This document shows, piece by piece, positions 36,790 to 45,258 of a DNA stretch of 64,000 nucleotides. The notes under the pieces were generated by a model that was not told the origin of the DNA, ran no database searches, and saw only the letters and a program-made list of their open reading frames with translations. The DNA is taken from assembly GCF_000224785.1 (NCBI RefSeq), contig NZ_AGAV01000018.1:1-64000 (forward strand). The letters run 5' to 3'. Source of the stretch: Lentibacillus jeotgali (GTDB taxonomy: Bacteria > Bacillota > Bacilli > Bacillales > Amphibacillaceae). Each line of letters begins with the position of its first letter. Position 1 is the stretch's first letter. A program made the position numbers and the translations under genes.

Positions 36790-38247
36790 ATGAAACAAAA
36801 CTCTTCAGGATTACTTGGACTTGCTGAATGTCGGGCAAATGACTTTAAAGACGTTGTAACATATGACCTTTACCGTCTGCATTATCATTTGATGCCACCG
36901 GTCGGGCTGTTAAACGACCCAAACGGTTTTGTCTTTTTCAATGGAAACTATCATCTTTTTTATCAATGGAATCCGTTTGGAACAGAGCACGGCGTCAAAT
37001 ATTGGGGTCATTATGTCTCGCCGGATCTCGTCCATTGGGAATCAGCACCTGTGGCATTGGCGCCGGATCAATGGTATGACAAGGATGGCTGTTATTCAGG
37101 GAGTGCTGTTGTTCATCAAAACAAGTTATATCTTTTTTATACGGGAAATGTGAAAGATGAATCAGGCCGTCGCTCGTCTTATCAATGTATGGCTGTCTCT
37201 GAAGATGGTTTGACGTTTCATAAAAAAGGCATTGTGATTGATGTTCCTCGTGGATACACTGCACACTTCCGGGACCCGAAAGTGTTTTATAAACACGATC
37301 AGTGGCACATAGTGATTGGTGCTCAGACGGAATCTGGTAACGGTGCTGTTGTCTGGTACACATCGGATGATCTGATGAACTGGATCTATAAAGGACCGAT
37401 TGCAGGTAGTGGTTTAAACGGGCTTGGTGCGTTTGGTTACATGTGGGAATGCCCGGATTTCTTTGAATTGGCTGGGAAGGACATTTTGATGATTTCCCCG
37501 CAAGGTTTGAGCCCTCGAGGTTCCCTTTTCAATAATATTTATCAGTCCGGCTATATAGCGGGAGACATGGACTACGATACAATTAGCTATCAGCATGGGG
37601 CATTTACTGAGCTGGATAATGGATTTGATTTCTATTCGCCACAGACAATGCTGGATCATAAAGGGCGGCGAATCATGGTCGGTTGGATGGGTGTTCCCGA
37701 AAATGAATCAGCACATCCTACTACACATTATGGTTGGATCCATGCGCTGACGATTCCACGGGAGTTGACATGGGAAAATGGTGCGTTAAAGCAGCGTCCT
37801 GTGGAAGAAATGGCTTTGCTACGAAAAAGGGAAGGTCATCAAACAACCTTCATTTTCGGGGATGGGGAGCTATCCCCGCCATCCAGACCTGGTATAGCCT
37901 TCGAACTGGATATAAGTTTTGATAGTCACGATGCGGAATTATATTCGATGACCGTTGGAACCAGTACATCTATAACCTTTGATAAGCGAAAGAAAACTAT
38001 GACACTGAAACGACGCAGTTTTGCCGAGCCTGGGAAATTTGAAACAAGGCATTGTGAACTGTGTGATTTAAAACATTTGCAGTTGTTTAAAGATACATCT
38101 TCAATAGAATTGTTTGTTAATGATGGAGATGCTGTATTTTCAGCACGGATTTTTGATGACTTACAAGAAAGGGATGTTATTTTTCAGGCAAATAACAACC
38201 TAGAGATGACTGTTACACACTGGGCTTTAAAAAAGGTTTGTGACTAG
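36790..38247 (+). CDS. scrB: sucrose-6-phosphate hydrolase (GH32 invertase)
   Basis: 485 residues. Cleaves sucrose-6-phosphate to glucose-6-phosphate and fructose. N-terminal five-blade propeller with the nucleophile Asp in GLLNDPNGFVFF (about 40), transition-state Asp in HFRDPKVFY (about 160), and the acid Glu in WECPDFFEL (about 220); the C-terminal beta-sandwich follows. Upstream are the PTS genes, downstream the EIIA, so the locus handles sucrose or its isomers as phosphates. RBS TTAGGAG. Confidence 0.92.
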   Translation: MKQNSSGLLGLAECRANDFKDVVTYDLYRLHYHLMPPVGLLNDPNGFVFFNGNYHLFYQWNPFGTEHGVKYWGHYVSPDLVHWESAPVALAPDQWYDKDGCYSGSAVVHQNKLYLFYTGNVKDESGRRSSYQCMAVSEDGLTFHKKGIVIDVPRGYTAHFRDPKVFYKHDQWHIVIGAQTESGNGAVVWYTSDDLMNWIYKGPIAGSGLNGLGAFGYMWECPDFFELAGKDILMISPQGLSPRGSLFNNIYQSGYIAGDMDYDTISYQHGAFTELDNGFDFYSPQTMLDHKGRRIMVGWMGVPENESAHPTTHYGWIHALTIPRELTWENGALKQRPVEEMALLRKREGHQTTFIFGDGELSPPSRPGIAFELDISFDSHDAELYSMTVGTSTSITFDKRKKTMTLKRRSFAEPGKFETRHCELCDLKHLQLFKDTSSIELFVNDGDAVFSARIFDDLQERDVIFQANNNLEMTVTHWALKKVCD

Positions 38248-38287
38248 CCTCTAATCTTCAAACAATAATATGATAGGATGAATAGAG

Positions 38288-38782
38288 ATGTTTAAAAATT
38301 TATTTAAGAAAAAGGAAGAAATAAAAGAAATTGCTGTACATTCAGCTGTGACAGGAGAATTCATCCCACTGGAGGACGTTCCAGATCCGGTCTTTTCAGA
38401 GAAAATGATGGGAGACGGGTGTGCCATTAAACCAAGTGACGAGGAAGTTTTTGCTCCGGTCAGCGGGGAAATTGTTCAAGTGTTTCCCACTAAACATGCG
38501 ATTGGAATAGAAGCAGAAAATGGTGCACAAATCCTGGTCCATGTGGGTCTTGAAACCGTGAATTTAAATGGAGAAGGTTTTACTGTTCACGTAGAAGAAG
38601 GCGACACCGTTAACCAAGGTGACAAGTTGCTGCGTTTTGACATGAACGTTATTGAGGATAAAGCAGCAAGTACCATCATTCCAATCATTGTTACGAATAC
38701 AGATGAAATGCAGGAAATCCGACCGAATGGGGCAGGATCTGTAACTGCCGGTCAGGATGATATTCTATTTTTTAAGAAATAG
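38288..38782 (+). CDS. PTS glucose-type EIIA
   Basis: 164 residues. Cytoplasmic phosphocarrier that passes phosphate from HPr to the EIICB upstream. Core motifs: VFAPVSGEIVQVFPTKHAIG with the first His, and ILVHVGLETVNLNGEGF with the phosphorylated His. It completes the split alpha-glucoside/sucrose permease. Confidence 0.92.
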   Translation: MFKNLFKKKEEIKEIAVHSAVTGEFIPLEDVPDPVFSEKMMGDGCAIKPSDEEVFAPVSGEIVQVFPTKHAIGIEAENGAQILVHVGLETVNLNGEGFTVHVEEGDTVNQGDKLLRFDMNVIEDKAASTIIPIIVTNTDEMQEIRPNGAGSVTAGQDDILFFKK

Positions 38783-38810
38783 CCGTTTGTTACGAAAAAG
38801 GAGCAGTAAT

Positions 38811-38856
38811 AAAAGGAAAAGTCTTGTGAATCTGTGGCTACAAGACTTTTCCTTTT
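38811..38856 (+). terminator. strong terminator after EIIA
   Basis: A 17-base perfect stem (AAAAGGAAAAGTCTTGT with ACAAGACTTTTCCTTTT) and a 12-base loop. The A/T flanks serve both strands. Confidence 0.9.
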
Positions 38857-38871
38857 GGAGGCGAGCAACAT

Positions 38872-39066
38872 ATGTTAATAGGTGCAATCGAAGCAGGGGG
38901 TACGAAAATTGTCTGTGCGGTTGGTGATCGTTCCGGTGAAATTAAGGTAAAGGAAAATATACCGACCAGGAATCCGGACGAAACACTTCAGGAAGTGAGG
39001 GCATTTTTTTCAGCGTATGAACTGGAAGCATTGGGTGTTGGCAGTTTTGGCCCGATCTGGCGCTGA
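38872..39066 (+). pseudogene. scrK: N-terminal fragment of ROK-family fructokinase
   Basis: 64 codons: MLIGAIEAGGTKIVCAVGD (phosphate-1 motif of ROK kinases), TRNPDETLQEV and LGVGSFGPI, then divergence and TGA. The full protein has about 290 residues. The sugar- and zinc-binding parts are missing. The break runs into manA. Confidence 0.85.
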
Positions 39067-39115
39067 TATCGAAGCAGCGGCTGGGTCATCTTGTTAGAGT
39101 AGGGGAACTAAATAA

Positions 39116-40039
39116 GCGCAGGAAAAAATCTGGGGCGGCGATAAATTAAAAACCGTTTATGATTATGATATTCCTTCAGAGCAAACCGGAGAAGCCTGGG
39201 TGATTTCAGCTCATCCAAACGGTCCGAGCAAAATCCAAAACGGTCCGTTAAAAGGTCACACCTTAGCTGACGCCTGGGATTCCTATGGTGAACTTTTCAA
39301 TAAATCAGCAGATAATAATGAAGCATACCCGCTACTCGTCAAAATTTTAGATGCCAATGATGATCTGTCGGTGCAGGTGCATCCGGACGATGCGTTTGCC
39401 CGTGAAATAGAAGGTGTCCCATACGGGAAAACGGAATGCTGGTATATACTGGATGCGGATCCGGGCGCAGAACTTATTTTGGGACATCACGCGGAGACAA
39501 AGCAAGAACTTGAGCAGATGATGGCGGACAGTGAATGGGACAAGCTATTGAGGCATGTGAAGGTGCAACCCGGCGATTTTGTCTATGTGCCAAGCGGGAC
39601 CATTCATGCGATCGGTGGCGGCATTGTTCTCCTGGAAACACAGCAGAGTTCGGATACGACTTATCGTGTCTATGATTATAACCGGACGGACGCTGATGGA
39701 AATAAACGGGAGCTGCATCTAAAGAAAGCTGCAGCGGTGACAAACGTTCCGCATCAGATTCCCGAGTTGAATCAAGAAGAAGCTGTTTCGGGTGATTTGA
39801 CGATAACAAAGCTCGTTGTAAATAATTATTTTGGTGTGAGCCACTGGGTACTCAATGGCCGCGTCGAACAGTTAATGAAGTCTGATTTTCTGCAGGTCAG
39901 TGTGATTGCAGGCCAAGCTGTTCTTACCGTCGGTGATAAACAATTCGAAATAGAAAAAGGCATGCACTTTATATTGCCGCACGGAACCGGAAAATACGAG
40001 TTTTCAGGTGAGGCTGAGTTTGTGGTGTCATGGGTTTAA
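39116..40039 (+). pseudogene. manA: mannose-6-phosphate isomerase lacking its start
   Basis: A frame of 307 residues opens after a TAA at 39113 and begins QEKIWGGDKL, the family motif found near residue 15. The zinc ligands are present (VQVHPDDAFA, KTECWYIL, PSGTIHAIGGGI) and the C-terminal cupin is complete. The first dozen codons with the start and ribosome site are lost; the first usable codon, GTG at 39200, has no ribosome site and would omit the IWGG strand. Fructose-6-phosphate/mannose-6-phosphate interconversion from this copy is therefore doubtful. Confidence 0.8.
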
Positions 40040-40044
40040 ATAGT

Positions 40045-40130
40045 TAGGATGCCTATTACTCTCGAGTTTAGTAGAATTATATTATATATGAGCTGCTAGT
40101 TTTAAAACTGGTAGCTCTTTTTGATTTGTG
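40045..40130 (+). repeat. interspersed REP-like element with terminator hairpin, diverged
   Basis: GGATGCCTATTACTCTCG then AGTTTAGTAGAATTA, followed by GAGCTGCTAGTTTTAAAACTGG, TAGCTCTTTTT. The layout is as in 24050. Confidence 0.6.
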
Positions 40131-40133
40131 GTT

Positions 40134-40350
40134 TTATTTCATCAACACAAAAGATTGAACTTTTCACTGAAGCGGCGTTGTCTAGGATTTTATGGCACCG
40201 CTTAAACTCGGTTATAAATAGTCTTCCTCACCCCTATAATCGAAACGGACTTGGTAAAACTGGCATCTTCCGTCCGAAAAAATAAAAACATTTTTCAATC
40301 TCATGCCCCCAACTCCTTAAATGTTTCGATTATAGTTATGAAGAGGAGGT
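40134..40350 (+). repeat. second repeat family, copy 2
   Basis: Same block as 21168-21385 with similar spacing; inverted arms CTATAATCGAA at 40234-40244 and TTCGATTATAG at 40325-40335. The remaining 150 bp before the next gene are AT-rich with nothing recognised. Confidence 0.8.
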
Positions 40351-40500
40351 ATTAAGCTTTAATGCTACTTAATCATAAACAAGGTAACCGCTATCTTTTA
40401 AATAATATAAAATATTCACTCGAATAAATCATACAATCATAATATAATTAAATGACAGTCTATTTGTGAAATACTTATTCATTGAGGAGAATATTAAATC

Positions 40501-41883
40501 ATGCAGGATTACAGTAAACAAAATTTTAGTTTAGCTACCGACTATACAAGTTGGTTAGAAGGTATTATTGATTCCATTAATGACGGTGTTTTGGTAATAG
40601 ATTCTCGAGGAATAGTACAGTTTATAAATAAGGAGTATACTGAAATTACTGGTGTGAGAAGGAATAAGATTATAGGAAGATATTTGATTGACGTAAGGAA
40701 AGGTGCTGTTTTACCAAAGACTCTCAGAGATGGTAAGCGACGATCAGGAATACAACGTAAAGAAGGAAATAATAGATACATTGTAGATATGGCACCAATA
40801 TATATAAGGGGCAAAAAAGCCGGAGCTGTCTCAGTACTAAAAAGTTTAAATGAGGTCCATGACCTAGCAAAGGAGCTCGAAAAAAACCAGGAAAAGCTCG
40901 GGAAATTAGAAAAAACCATGGGACAAATTTATAAAACCAGTTATACATTTGATGACATTGTGGGGGGAGATGATGGTTTAAAAGAGTCTGTTAATCTTAG
41001 TAAAAAAGCAGCACATTCAAACTTAAACATTCTTATTCAAGGGGAAAGTGGGACGGGGAAAGAATTATTTGCTCATGCTATTCATCATGAGAGTCCTCGA
41101 TCTAACCATCCGTTTGTTCCTGTTAATTGTGCTGCCATCCCTACATCACTGCTTGAAACCGAACTATTTGGTTACGAGGAAGGAACCTTCACTGATTCAA
41201 AGAAGGGTGGGAAAATTGGATTATTTGAATTAGCCCATCTCGGTACTCTATTTTTAGATGAAATTGGAGATATGCCTTTAGAACTGCAGGCCAAGCTCTT
41301 AAGAGTTCTACAAGATGGACGAATTCGCAAAGTAGGTAGTTTAGCTGAACAGGCATTAGATGTTCAAGTGATCACAGCAACAAATAAAGACTTGGAAAAT
41401 ATGGTGAAAAAGGATAAATTTAGAGAGGATTTATACTATCGATTAAATGGAATTCAGATTGCAATTCCACCACTTCGAAAACGAAAAAATGATCTTAATG
41501 TACTAATAAATCACTTGCTAAGCCAAGAAGATATAAGTTCTTCCTTAACCCTAACGAGCGAGGCACGTGAGGTATTGCAGCAATATGATTGGCCTGGTAA
41601 TACACGGGAACTTTTTAATGTTATTCAATATGGTATAAACATGATCGACAATGAAATGATTGAACTTCAACATTTACCTGAGCCTATTAGAAAACAAGGG
41701 CGATTTACTAAAACATTTCAACAGGAAACTTTGAAAGACATTTTACTTGAGACAGAACAGGCAGTTATTCAGGAAACTTTAGAAAACTGTGGGCATACTC
41801 TTGAAGGGAAGAAAAAAGCAGCAAATAAATTAGGTATTTCACTAGCGACTTTGTATAATAAAATAAACAACAGTTCTAGATAA
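40501..41883 (+). CDS. sigma-54-dependent activator (PAS, AAA+, Fis-type HTH)
   Basis: 460 residues. PAS domain at about 15-115 (GVLVIDSRGIVQFINKEYTEITG), coiled linker, AAA+ domain at about 150-380 with Walker A GESGTGKE, Walker B TLFLDEIGD and the arginine-finger region, then a Fis-like helix-turn-helix (about 420-457: KKKAANKLGISLATLYNKI). The loop that contacts sigma-54 reads GTFTDS in place of GAFTGA. A -24/-12 promoter and tandem palindromes lie between this gene and the CitMHS/AtuA operon, which it most likely activates in response to a ligand of its PAS domain. Confidence 0.88.
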   Translation: MQDYSKQNFSLATDYTSWLEGIIDSINDGVLVIDSRGIVQFINKEYTEITGVRRNKIIGRYLIDVRKGAVLPKTLRDGKRRSGIQRKEGNNRYIVDMAPIYIRGKKAGAVSVLKSLNEVHDLAKELEKNQEKLGKLEKTMGQIYKTSYTFDDIVGGDDGLKESVNLSKKAAHSNLNILIQGESGTGKELFAHAIHHESPRSNHPFVPVNCAAIPTSLLETELFGYEEGTFTDSKKGGKIGLFELAHLGTLFLDEIGDMPLELQAKLLRVLQDGRIRKVGSLAEQALDVQVITATNKDLENMVKKDKFREDLYYRLNGIQIAIPPLRKRKNDLNVLINHLLSQEDISSSLTLTSEAREVLQQYDWPGNTRELFNVIQYGINMIDNEMIELQHLPEPIRKQGRFTKTFQQETLKDILLETEQAVIQETLENCGHTLEGKKKAANKLGISLATLYNKINNSSR

Positions 41884-41910
41884 TTAGAAAGAGTTCTACA
41901 TTTTTAGAAC
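41873..41910. promoter_or_regulatory. tandem activator sites GTTCTA-N6-TAGAA(A/C)
   Basis: Two palindromes, GTTCTA-GATAAT-TAGAAA (41873-41890) and GTTCTA-CATTTT-TAGAAC (41893-41910), 20 bp apart, so on the same face of the helix. They lie 120-160 bp upstream of the -24 element, the normal place for enhancer sites. The first overlaps the end of the regulator gene. Confidence 0.6.
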
Positions 41911-41917
41911 CACTTAA

Positions 41918-41932
41918 TAAAAGCGCTTTCAT
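41918..41932 (-). promoter_or_regulatory. cre-like site
   Basis: Minus strand TGAAAGCGCTTTTA, 13 of 14 positions of TGWNANCGNTNWCA. It sits between activator sites and promoter. Confidence 0.45.
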
Positions 41933-42030
41933 TTTATTGATTATCGGTGAAGGATTAATCAATTATTATAAGGATTTAGAACTATTAAATAAATGTATGT
42001 GAAAAGGCCCCGATTCATGGGCTTCTTTTT

Positions 42031-42047
42031 TTGGCATAATTTTTGCA
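42031..42047 (+). promoter_or_regulatory. sigma-54 (SigL) promoter of the CitMHS/AtuA operon
   Basis: TTGGCATAATTTTTGCA: GG and GC are ten bases apart as required for -24/-12 elements, with one departure from TTGGCAC-N5-TTGC. Confidence 0.8.
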
Positions 42048-42157
42048 TTTACTATAGATAAGTGTTTATTGACAAAGGGGGGGTGACAGGAAAAACATCG
42101 TATAAAAAACTCGGACAGAGGATAGACAAATTTTAATTAATTGAAAGGGGAAGACTT

Positions 42158-43453
42158 ATGTTAGCACTACTGGGCTTTTTGACCATTGCTATTTTTTTAG
42201 CTCTTATTTTAACGAAACGGATGTCGGTAATTGCTGCTTTAATTGTAGTTCCAACTGTTTTTGCTTTACTCGGTGGAATAACTGCTGACTTGGGATCAAT
42301 GATGTTAGAAGGAATTACGGGGGTTGCTCCTACCGGGATAATGCTGGCTTTTGCAATTCTTTATTTTGGAATTATGAATCAAGCTGGTTTGTTTGATCCA
42401 ATCATTTCCAGTATTTTGAAATTAATTAAAGGTGATCCTACTAAAATAGTAATCGGGACAGCAGTCGTTGCAATGGTTTCACATTTGGATGGCTCAGGTG
42501 CTTCGACATTTTTAATTACTATACCTGCATTTCTTCCACTTTACGACAAACTCGGCATTAGAAGGATTGTATTAGCGGGCATTGTAGCATTAGGAGCTGG
42601 AACAATGAATCTCGTCCCATGGGGCGGTCCAACCGCAAGAGCTGCTAGTGCATTAAATACAGATGCTACCAACATTTTCAATCCAATTATCCCAGCAATA
42701 ATTGCTGGCGTTTTATGGGTGTTATTCGTGGCTTATTTATTGGGAAAGAAAGAGCGGAAAAGATTGGGTGTTCAAGCTATTGAATATGATTATCATAGTG
42801 AACTGACAGAGGAAGAAAAGGCATTAAAACGCCCAAAGCTCTTTTGGGTAAACCTGTTTCTGACAATATTGGTTATAGTTGCATTGGTTCAAACTTGGCT
42901 ACCATTGTCAATCGTCTTTATGGTTGGCTTTGCTATTGCATTGTTAGTAAACTATCCAAACCCAAAGGTACAGCAAGAACGTATCACTTCTTTAGCGCCT
43001 AGTGTTATAACGGTTTCCATGATTATTTTTGCAGCAGGTATTTTTACAGGTATATTATCGGGTTCTGGAATGATTGATGCAATGGCGGAGTCGATGATTT
43101 CTATCATCCCTGAGAGCTTGGGAGGGACTATGGCTGTTATAGTTGCGGTGTTTAGTATGCCATTAAGTCTTTTGTTTACACCGGACTCCTTTTACTTTGG
43201 GGTTCTTCCTGTTATAAGTCAAACTGCTTCGGCTTACGGGATAGAAAGTTTGGAAATGGCACGAGCCGCAATATTAGGACAAATGACTACCGGCTTTCCA
43301 CTTAGCCCGTTAACTGGATCAACATTTTTACTTATTGGTTTAGCTGAAGTAGATTTAGGCGATCATCAGCGATTTATTTTTAAGTGGGCTTTCGGAACGA
43401 CAATTGTAATGACAATAGTTGCGATAATTACAGGAGCGATACCATTATTTTAA
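42158..43453 (+). CDS. CitMHS-family carboxylate transporter
   Basis: 431 residues, about twelve membrane segments. The family motifs HLDGSGASTFLITIPAFLPLY (about 109-129) and NLVPWGGPTARAASAL (about 148-163) are clear, the second repeated as SPLTGSTFLLIGLAEV near the C-terminus. Known members bring in metal-citrate complexes. Here the gene precedes the AtuA pair, so the substrate is more likely a branched or other organic acid whose CoA or free form is handled by AtuA. RBS GAAAGGGG. Confidence 0.85.
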   Translation: MLALLGFLTIAIFLALILTKRMSVIAALIVVPTVFALLGGITADLGSMMLEGITGVAPTGIMLAFAILYFGIMNQAGLFDPIISSILKLIKGDPTKIVIGTAVVAMVSHLDGSGASTFLITIPAFLPLYDKLGIRRIVLAGIVALGAGTMNLVPWGGPTARAASALNTDATNIFNPIIPAIIAGVLWVLFVAYLLGKKERKRLGVQAIEYDYHSELTEEEKALKRPKLFWVNLFLTILVIVALVQTWLPLSIVFMVGFAIALLVNYPNPKVQQERITSLAPSVITVSMIIFAAGIFTGILSGSGMIDAMAESMISIIPESLGGTMAVIVAVFSMPLSLLFTPDSFYFGVLPVISQTASAYGIESLEMARAAILGQMTTGFPLSPLTGSTFLLIGLAEVDLGDHQRFIFKWAFGTTIVMTIVAIITGAIPLF

Positions 43454-43482
43454 AATTCATTGAGGTAATATAGGAGGATATC

Positions 43483-44808
43483 ATGCTAAAAATAGGGTCA
43501 GGTGCAGGTTTTTCGGGAGACCGAATTGAGCCTGCAGAAGAGTTATTACAACAAGTCGACTTAGATTATCTAGTTTTGGAATGTTTAGCAGAAAGAACTA
43601 TTGCACTTGCGCAAAAGAAAAAATCACATCAGGCGGACGAAGGGTACGACCCCTTATTGGAAAGGAGAATTCGAAGACTTCTTCCACTGCTTTTAAAAAA
43701 GGGTGTCCGTTTAATAACAAATATGGGAGCTGCTAACCCGATTGCAGGAGCAGAAAAAATCCTTGAAATAGCCGAAGAACTAAAACTTTCTTGTAAGGTT
43801 GCCGCTGTAACAGGTGATGATGTATTGGATCAAATTGATCGGAACTCTAAAATTTGGGAAGATAACAGCAAACTATCATCTTACGACCCAATATTATCTG
43901 CTAATGCCTATCTTGGTGTTGACGCATTACTGCCTGCTCTTGAATCAGAAGCGGACATCATTATCACAGGAAGGGTTGCTGATCCATCTCTTTTCCTTGC
44001 ACCACAAGTATATCATTTTAATTGGTCAAAAGAAGATTATAACAAATTAGGGCAAGGAACAATTAATGGTCATTTACTTGAATGTGCTGGTCAAGTCAGT
44101 GGGGGATATTTTGCAGATGGGAATAAGAAGAATGTCACTGATATGGCTAACATTGGCTTTCCTTATGCCGAAATAGCTTCCAATGGTCAGGCAATTATAA
44201 AAAAAGCGGAAAAAACAGGAGGACTAATTGATCTTAGAACGGTTAAAGAGCAATTGTTATATGAAGTTCACAATCCAGCTGAATATATAACGCCTGATGT
44301 AATAGCTGACTTTACGTCTGTTCAAATTAAAGAAATTGGGGAAAATCAAGTCAAAGTATTTAATGGTAGTGGGCGAGAAAAAACAGATTCATTTAAAGTT
44401 TCTTTAGGTTATCATGCAGGTTTCCTAGGCGAAGGAGAAATTTCATATGCCGGTACAAATGCTGTAGAGCGTGCTGAATTAGCTGGCGAGATTTTGAAGG
44501 AAAGGCTCTCGGGGAAGATACCAGATTTGAGGATTGATTATATTGGTTTATCTTCTGTACACCGAACCAATTTTGACGACTCATTGATTCCTTATGAAGT
44601 CAGAGTTCGTGCGGCAGGCTACCATCACTCAAATCTACAAGCAGCATTAATTGGCGAAGAAGTAGAATCATTATATCTTAATGGACCCTATGGCGGTGGC
44701 GGTGCACGAAAGAAAGTTACTGAATCAATTGGTGTCGTTTCTTCGCTAATTCCTAGAGATCAAGTGAACACAAAAATCTATTACAGGGAGTGGGAAAACG
44801 AGTTATGA
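43483..44808 (+). CDS. acyclic terpene utilisation AtuA family protein (DUF1446)
   Basis: 441 residues. The N-terminal region is typical: IGSGAGFSGDRIEPAEELL, LDYLVLECLAERTIAL, VRLITNMGAANP, ADIIITGRVADPSLFLAP, LLECAGQVSGGYFAD. The C-terminus carries GPYGGGGARKKVTES. AtuA of Pseudomonas belongs to citronellol/geraniol catabolism but its reaction is not established; DUF1446 homologues occur in many acid-degradation clusters. It overlaps the next gene by four bases (ATGA). Confidence 0.88.
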   Translation: MLKIGSGAGFSGDRIEPAEELLQQVDLDYLVLECLAERTIALAQKKKSHQADEGYDPLLERRIRRLLPLLLKKGVRLITNMGAANPIAGAEKILEIAEELKLSCKVAAVTGDDVLDQIDRNSKIWEDNSKLSSYDPILSANAYLGVDALLPALESEADIIITGRVADPSLFLAPQVYHFNWSKEDYNKLGQGTINGHLLECAGQVSGGYFADGNKKNVTDMANIGFPYAEIASNGQAIIKKAEKTGGLIDLRTVKEQLLYEVHNPAEYITPDVIADFTSVQIKEIGENQVKVFNGSGREKTDSFKVSLGYHAGFLGEGEISYAGTNAVERAELAGEILKERLSGKIPDLRIDYIGLSSVHRTNFDDSLIPYEVRVRAAGYHHSNLQAALIGEEVESLYLNGPYGGGGARKKVTESIGVVSSLIPRDQVNTKIYYREWENEL

Positions 44809-45131
44809 AATTAGTTGAAGTGGCTCATAGCAGGGCAGGGGATAAGGGAGATATCATAAATCTCTCGCTTATCCCATACAATGAAGACCATTATGGTTGG
44901 CTATGTAAAGAGGTAACGGCAGATAAAGTTAAGGATCATTTAAGAGATATAGTCTCTGGTAAAGTGATTCGTTATGAACTGCCGAATATTAAAGCTTTAA
45001 ATTTCGTTTGTTACAGCAGCCTATTGGGAGGAGTAACAACTTCACTTGCAATGGATACTCATGGAAAAAGTTTGAGCAGTGCTTTGTTGGAGATGGAGAT
45101 TAATAATGAGGAATTATATGGTGTTAGCTAA
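44805..45131 (+). CDS. AtuA-associated small protein (ferredoxin-like fold)
   Basis: 108 residues, family that is either fused to or encoded after AtuA. Motif: AHSRAGDKGDIINLSLIPY at the N-terminus and LNFVCYSSLLGGVTTSLAMDTHGK later. Start taken as the ATG overlapping the AtuA stop, nine bases after GGGAGTGGG; a GTG 15 bases earlier is possible. Presumably forms a complex with AtuA. Confidence 0.85.
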   Translation: MKLVEVAHSRAGDKGDIINLSLIPYNEDHYGWLCKEVTADKVKDHLRDIVSGKVIRYELPNIKALNFVCYSSLLGGVTTSLAMDTHGKSLSSALLEMEINNEELYGVS

Positions 45132-45162
45132 ATAATTGAATAATTAGCTCAGTTGAGAGTAT

Positions 45163-45220
45163 AAACTAAACTGTCTAAATGGAAGTGCCTACACATTTCA
45201 TATCGCAGTTTAGTTTTTTT
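45163..45220 (+). terminator. intrinsic terminator of the AtuA operon
   Basis: AACTAAACTG (45164) pairs perfectly with CAGTTTAGTT (45206) and is followed by a T run. Confidence 0.85.
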
Positions 45221-45258
45221 ATTGGTAGAATATAGGCAAATCACTAGGGGTGGTGGAA

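Noticed and set aside
42077-42092. Reverse-strand copy of the REP core (GGTGACAGG)
   Set aside because: Only nine bases agree and the rest of the element is absent.
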